Source: Treponema sp.
GTDB taxonomy: Bacteria; Spirochaetota; Spirochaetia; Treponematales; Breznakiellaceae
Length of the DNA stretch: 17,121 nt
Assembly: GCA_009784995.1 (NCBI GenBank)
Contig: WQXE01000030.1
Coordinates: forward strand, 1 to 17,121
Reading direction: 5' to 3'
The notes under the pieces are model-generated. The model saw only the letters and a list, made by a program, of their open reading frames with translations. It searched no databases and was not told the DNA's origin. Within the stretch, counting starts at the first letter, position 1. Each line of letters begins with the position of its first letter. Both the position numbers and the translations under genes were made by a program. This document shows, piece after piece, positions 14,821 to 17,121 of the stretch.

Positions 14821-16919
14821 TGATGCAAAAAGTAACATTAAATATCGCCGGTAAAGAATTAATTCTGGAAACCGGCAAGATCGCGAAACAGGCAAACGGT
14901 TCTGTATTCGCGCAGTATGCGGGTTCAGCGGTTATCGCTACTGTCTGTTCGTCGTCGGCATCAGTAGAAGGTCTAGATTATGTGCCTTTAACTGTTGATT
15001 ATAACGAAAAATATTATGCCGCGGGGAAAATCCCGGGCGGTTTTATAAAAAGGGAAAGCCGGCCTAAAGACAAGGAAATACTTGTTTCCCGTCTTATAGA
15101 CAGACCTATGCGCCCTTTATTCGAAAAAAGTTTCGGGCGCGAAATTCAATTAATCCCGACAACTCTTTCTACAGATCAGGTTAACCCACCCGATATTCTC
15201 GCGATTATCGCTTCTTCAGCAGCCATTCATATTTCGGATATTCCTTTTAATGGACCTGTCGCGGGTGTTCGTGTATGCCAGGTTAACGGTGAATTGATTG
15301 TAAATCCAACTTACGAACAGATCGAAAAATCTACAATGGAAATTGTTGTCGCGGGAACCAAAGACGGCATCACAATGGTAGAAGGCGGAGCGAAAGAAGT
15401 AAGCGAAGATCTGATGCTCGAAGCGCTTGATAAAGCGCATGTCATGATCAAGGAATTTTGCGATTTACAAAATAAACTGCGAGAGCTTGCCGGTAAAGAA
15501 AAACTGCCTTTAACAACACTTTCATATTCGCTTGAAAACGGAGAAGCCATAAGAGCTGGCGCTTATCCAAAACTGGAAAAAGCGTGTTTCCTTCCCGCTA
15601 AACATGAAAGAAGAGACGGCATTAAAGCAGTCAGAAAAGAATATGAAGAACAATACGCGGCTCAACTTGAAGATGAAAAACAGAAAAAATTATTTGACGC
15701 TTTGTTCGAAGATATGCAATACGAAATACTGCGCACATCCATTTTAAATAACAGTAAACGTGTAGACGGAAGAGGCCTCGAAGATATTCGCGATATTACC
15801 TGCGAAGTTGATATTTTACAGCGTACTCATGGCTCGGCTTTATTTACGCGAGGTGAAACACAAGCTCTTTGTGTTACAACTTTGGGAACTGTTTTTGACG
15901 AACAAATTTTCGATGATATCGAAGGTGACAAACGCGAAAACTTTATGCTGCATTATAATTTCCCTCCGTATTCTGTAGGCGAAGTCGGCAGAACAGGAAC
16001 AGGACGTCGCGAAATTGGTCACGGACATTTGGCTCTTCGTTCATTAAAAGCGATGATACCATCCAAAGAAGAATTCCCGTACACTGTGCGCGTTGTTTCA
16101 GAAATTATGGAATCAAACGGTTCTTCTTCTATGGCATCTGTCTGCGGCGGAACATTAGCTATGCTCCATGCCGGCGTTCCAATGAAAAAACCTGTCGCTG
16201 GTATCGCTATGGGACTTATCACGGAAGGAAACGCCGGACCTAACGACAGGTTCGCTGTGTTATCTGACATTCTCGGCGATGAAGATCATTTAGGTGATAT
16301 GGATTTTAAAGTCGCGGGAACAGAAGATGGAATTACCGGCTTTCAAATGGATATTAAGATCTCAGGCGTAAGCCCGCAGATTATGCGAAAAGCTCTTGAT
16401 CAGGCAAAAAGAGGAAGACTGCACATTCTTTCCATTATGAACAAGTGTCTTGATAAACCCGCGCAGGCAATCAGTGAATACGCGCCAAAGATTCTTACCT
16501 TGCGTATCGATATTGACAAGATCGGCGCTCTTATTGGACCGGGCGGAAAAAATGTTAAAGCGTTATGCGAACAATATTCTGTTAAAATAAATACAGAAGA
16601 CGACGGCACTGTAACAATTTTTGGCAAAAATACTAAAGACGCGGAAAACGCGAAAGCAGCCGTTTTAGGTATCGCATCTGATCCGGAAGTTGACAAAGTT
16701 TATAACGGTACAGTTAAACGTATAATGGATTTTGGCGCCTTTGTAGAAATACTTCCCGGTAAGGAAGGACTTGTGCACATAAGCAAACTTTCAAGACAAA
16801 GAATCGCGCAGGTTACTGACGTGTTAAAAGAAGGTCAGCAAATACCCGTAAAACTTTTGGAAATTGACAAACAAGGCAGGTTAAACCTTTCATACATTGA
16901 CGCTGTTGATCCAAAATAA
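14820..16919 (+). CDS. pnp: Polyribonucleotide nucleotidyltransferase (PNPase)
   Basis: PNPase is the phosphorolytic 3'-to-5' exoribonuclease of RNA decay, working as a trimer and often with RNase E/Y and a helicase. The 699-residue protein is the normal length. It has a first RNase PH domain (1-140, with S-R-L-I-D-R-P-M-R-P-L-F), a helical linker, and a second RNase PH domain (about 300-540). The latter carries the catalytic-region sequence M-D-F-K-V-A-G-T-E-D-G-I-T and then Q-M-D-I-K near residues 494-513. A KH domain follows with I-G-P-G-G-K-N-V-K (about 575-583), then an S1 domain with F-G-A-F-V-E-I-L-P-G-K-E-G-L-V-H-I-S (about 639-656). ATG occurs at 14820 (overlapping the rpsO stop) and again at 14823. 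There is no strong ribosome binding site, so coupling to rpsO is likely. No terminator follows before dut. Confidence 0.97.
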   Translation: MMQKVTLNIAGKELILETGKIAKQANGSVFAQYAGSAVIATVCSSSASVEGLDYVPLTVDYNEKYYAAGKIPGGFIKRESRPKDKEILVSRLIDRPMRPLFEKSFGREIQLIPTTLSTDQVNPPDILAIIASSAAIHISDIPFNGPVAGVRVCQVNGELIVNPTYEQIEKSTMEIVVAGTKDGITMVEGGAKEVSEDLMLEALDKAHVMIKEFCDLQNKLRELAGKEKLPLTTLSYSLENGEAIRAGAYPKLEKACFLPAKHERRDGIKAVRKEYEEQYAAQLEDEKQKKLFDALFEDMQYEILRTSILNNSKRVDGRGLEDIRDITCEVDILQRTHGSALFTRGETQALCVTTLGTVFDEQIFDDIEGDKRENFMLHYNFPPYSVGEVGRTGTGRREIGHGHLALRSLKAMIPSKEEFPYTVRVVSEIMESNGSSSMASVCGGTLAMLHAGVPMKKPVAGIAMGLITEGNAGPNDRFAVLSDILGDEDHLGDMDFKVAGTEDGITGFQMDIKISGVSPQIMRKALDQAKRGRLHILSIMNKCLDKPAQAISEYAPKILTLRIDIDKIGALIGPGGKNVKALCEQYSVKINTEDDGTVTIFGKNTKDAENAKAAVLGIASDPEVDKVYNGTVKRIMDFGAFVEILPGKEGLVHISKLSRQRIAQVTDVLKEGQQIPVKLLEIDKQGRLNLSYIDAVDPK

Positions 16920-16936
16920 TTGAGCCAAAATTATTA

Positions 16937-17121
16937 ATGTATGATGTTTTAGTTAATATTGTTAAATCACACTCTCGTATTGAGAATCCAAAATACGAGA
17001 GCGAAAACGCTGCCGGTATGGATTTGCGCGCGTTTCTTGATTCGGCGGTAATCTTGCCGCCTTTGGGCAGGGTAAAAATTACTACAGGAATAAAAATTGA
17101 ACTGCCGCAGGGTTATGAAGA
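16937..17121 (+). CDS. dut: dUTP diphosphatase (3' partial)
   Basis: dUTPase hydrolyses dUTP to dUMP and pyrophosphate, keeping uracil out of DNA and feeding thymidylate synthesis. Only the first 61 codons are in the window. They show the trimeric dUTPase N-terminus: P-K-Y-E-S-E-N-A-A-G-M-D-L-R-A (residues 18-32, including motif 1) and then L-P-P-L-G-R-V-K-I-T-T-G-I-K-I-E-L-P-Q-G-Y. The ATG at 16937 comes 17 bases after the pnp stop, with no clear ribosome binding site and no terminator between, so it probably belongs to the rpsO-pnp transcript. A strong 10-bp inverted repeat lies within codons 12-22. Confidence 0.92.
   Translation, partial: MYDVLVNIVKSHSRIENPKYESENAAGMDLRAFLDSAVILPPLGRVKITTGIKIELPQGYE
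16972..17001 (+). repeat. Perfect 10-bp inverted repeat within the start of dut
   Basis: CTCTCGTATT (16972-16981) and AATACGAGAG (16992-17001) are exact reverse complements around a 10-base loop. The stem lies 35 bases into the dut coding sequence. No T run follows, so it is not a standard terminator. Confidence 0.75.

Overview
The window looks like one stretch of a low-GC bacterial chromosome, with every gene on the + strand and packed tightly. The best guess for the host is a spirochete related to Treponema. This rests on a BMP/TmpC-type nucleoside ABC cassette, an IF2 with a Gly/Gln/His-rich N-terminus, and the overall gene style. It is an inference, not a proof. No phage, transposase, CRISPR, tRNA or rRNA was seen, and the largest gap without a gene is 137 bases.

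Layout. Positions 1-4190 hold a BMP-family ABC importer: the binding lipoprotein (5' end cut by the window edge), a double-domain ATPase and two permeases, with overlaps or gaps of only a few bases. Positions 4207-8492 hold two genes: a GAF-PAS class III adenylate cyclase, then a large membrane-anchored HEAT-repeat protein. Positions 8493-8629 are a regulatory region with a tandem 10-bp repeat, a strong promoter, and a terminator-shaped hairpin that lies downstream of that promoter. Positions 8630-14494 carry the translation/transcription operon rimP-nusA-infB-rbfA-truB. A second promoter at 14501-14529 precedes rpsO-pnp, and the 5' end of dut runs off the right edge.

How the genes work together. 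The importer probably supplies purine nucleosides. The cyclase would make cAMP, and its HEAT-repeat neighbour may be a scaffold (inference only). The rimP-to-pnp block is the familiar cluster for 30S maturation (RimP, RbfA, S15), tRNA pseudouridylation (TruB), initiation (IF2), elongation and termination control (NusA) and RNA decay (PNPase). Dut then cleans the nucleotide pool.

Most notable signals: (1) a family of GCG-rich palindromic repeat arms inserted at three sites in and just before truB. They are kept in frame and apparently supply its ribosome binding site, TTG start and first codons. (2) A promoter-then-terminator arrangement ahead of rimP-nusA that resembles an attenuator. (3) A C-terminal four-cysteine zinc ribbon on NusA. 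(4) Hairpins at the starts of rpsO and dut. (5) A codon-context bias in which codons before Ala end in C, giving many TCGCG/ACGCG words in an otherwise A/T-ending codon set.
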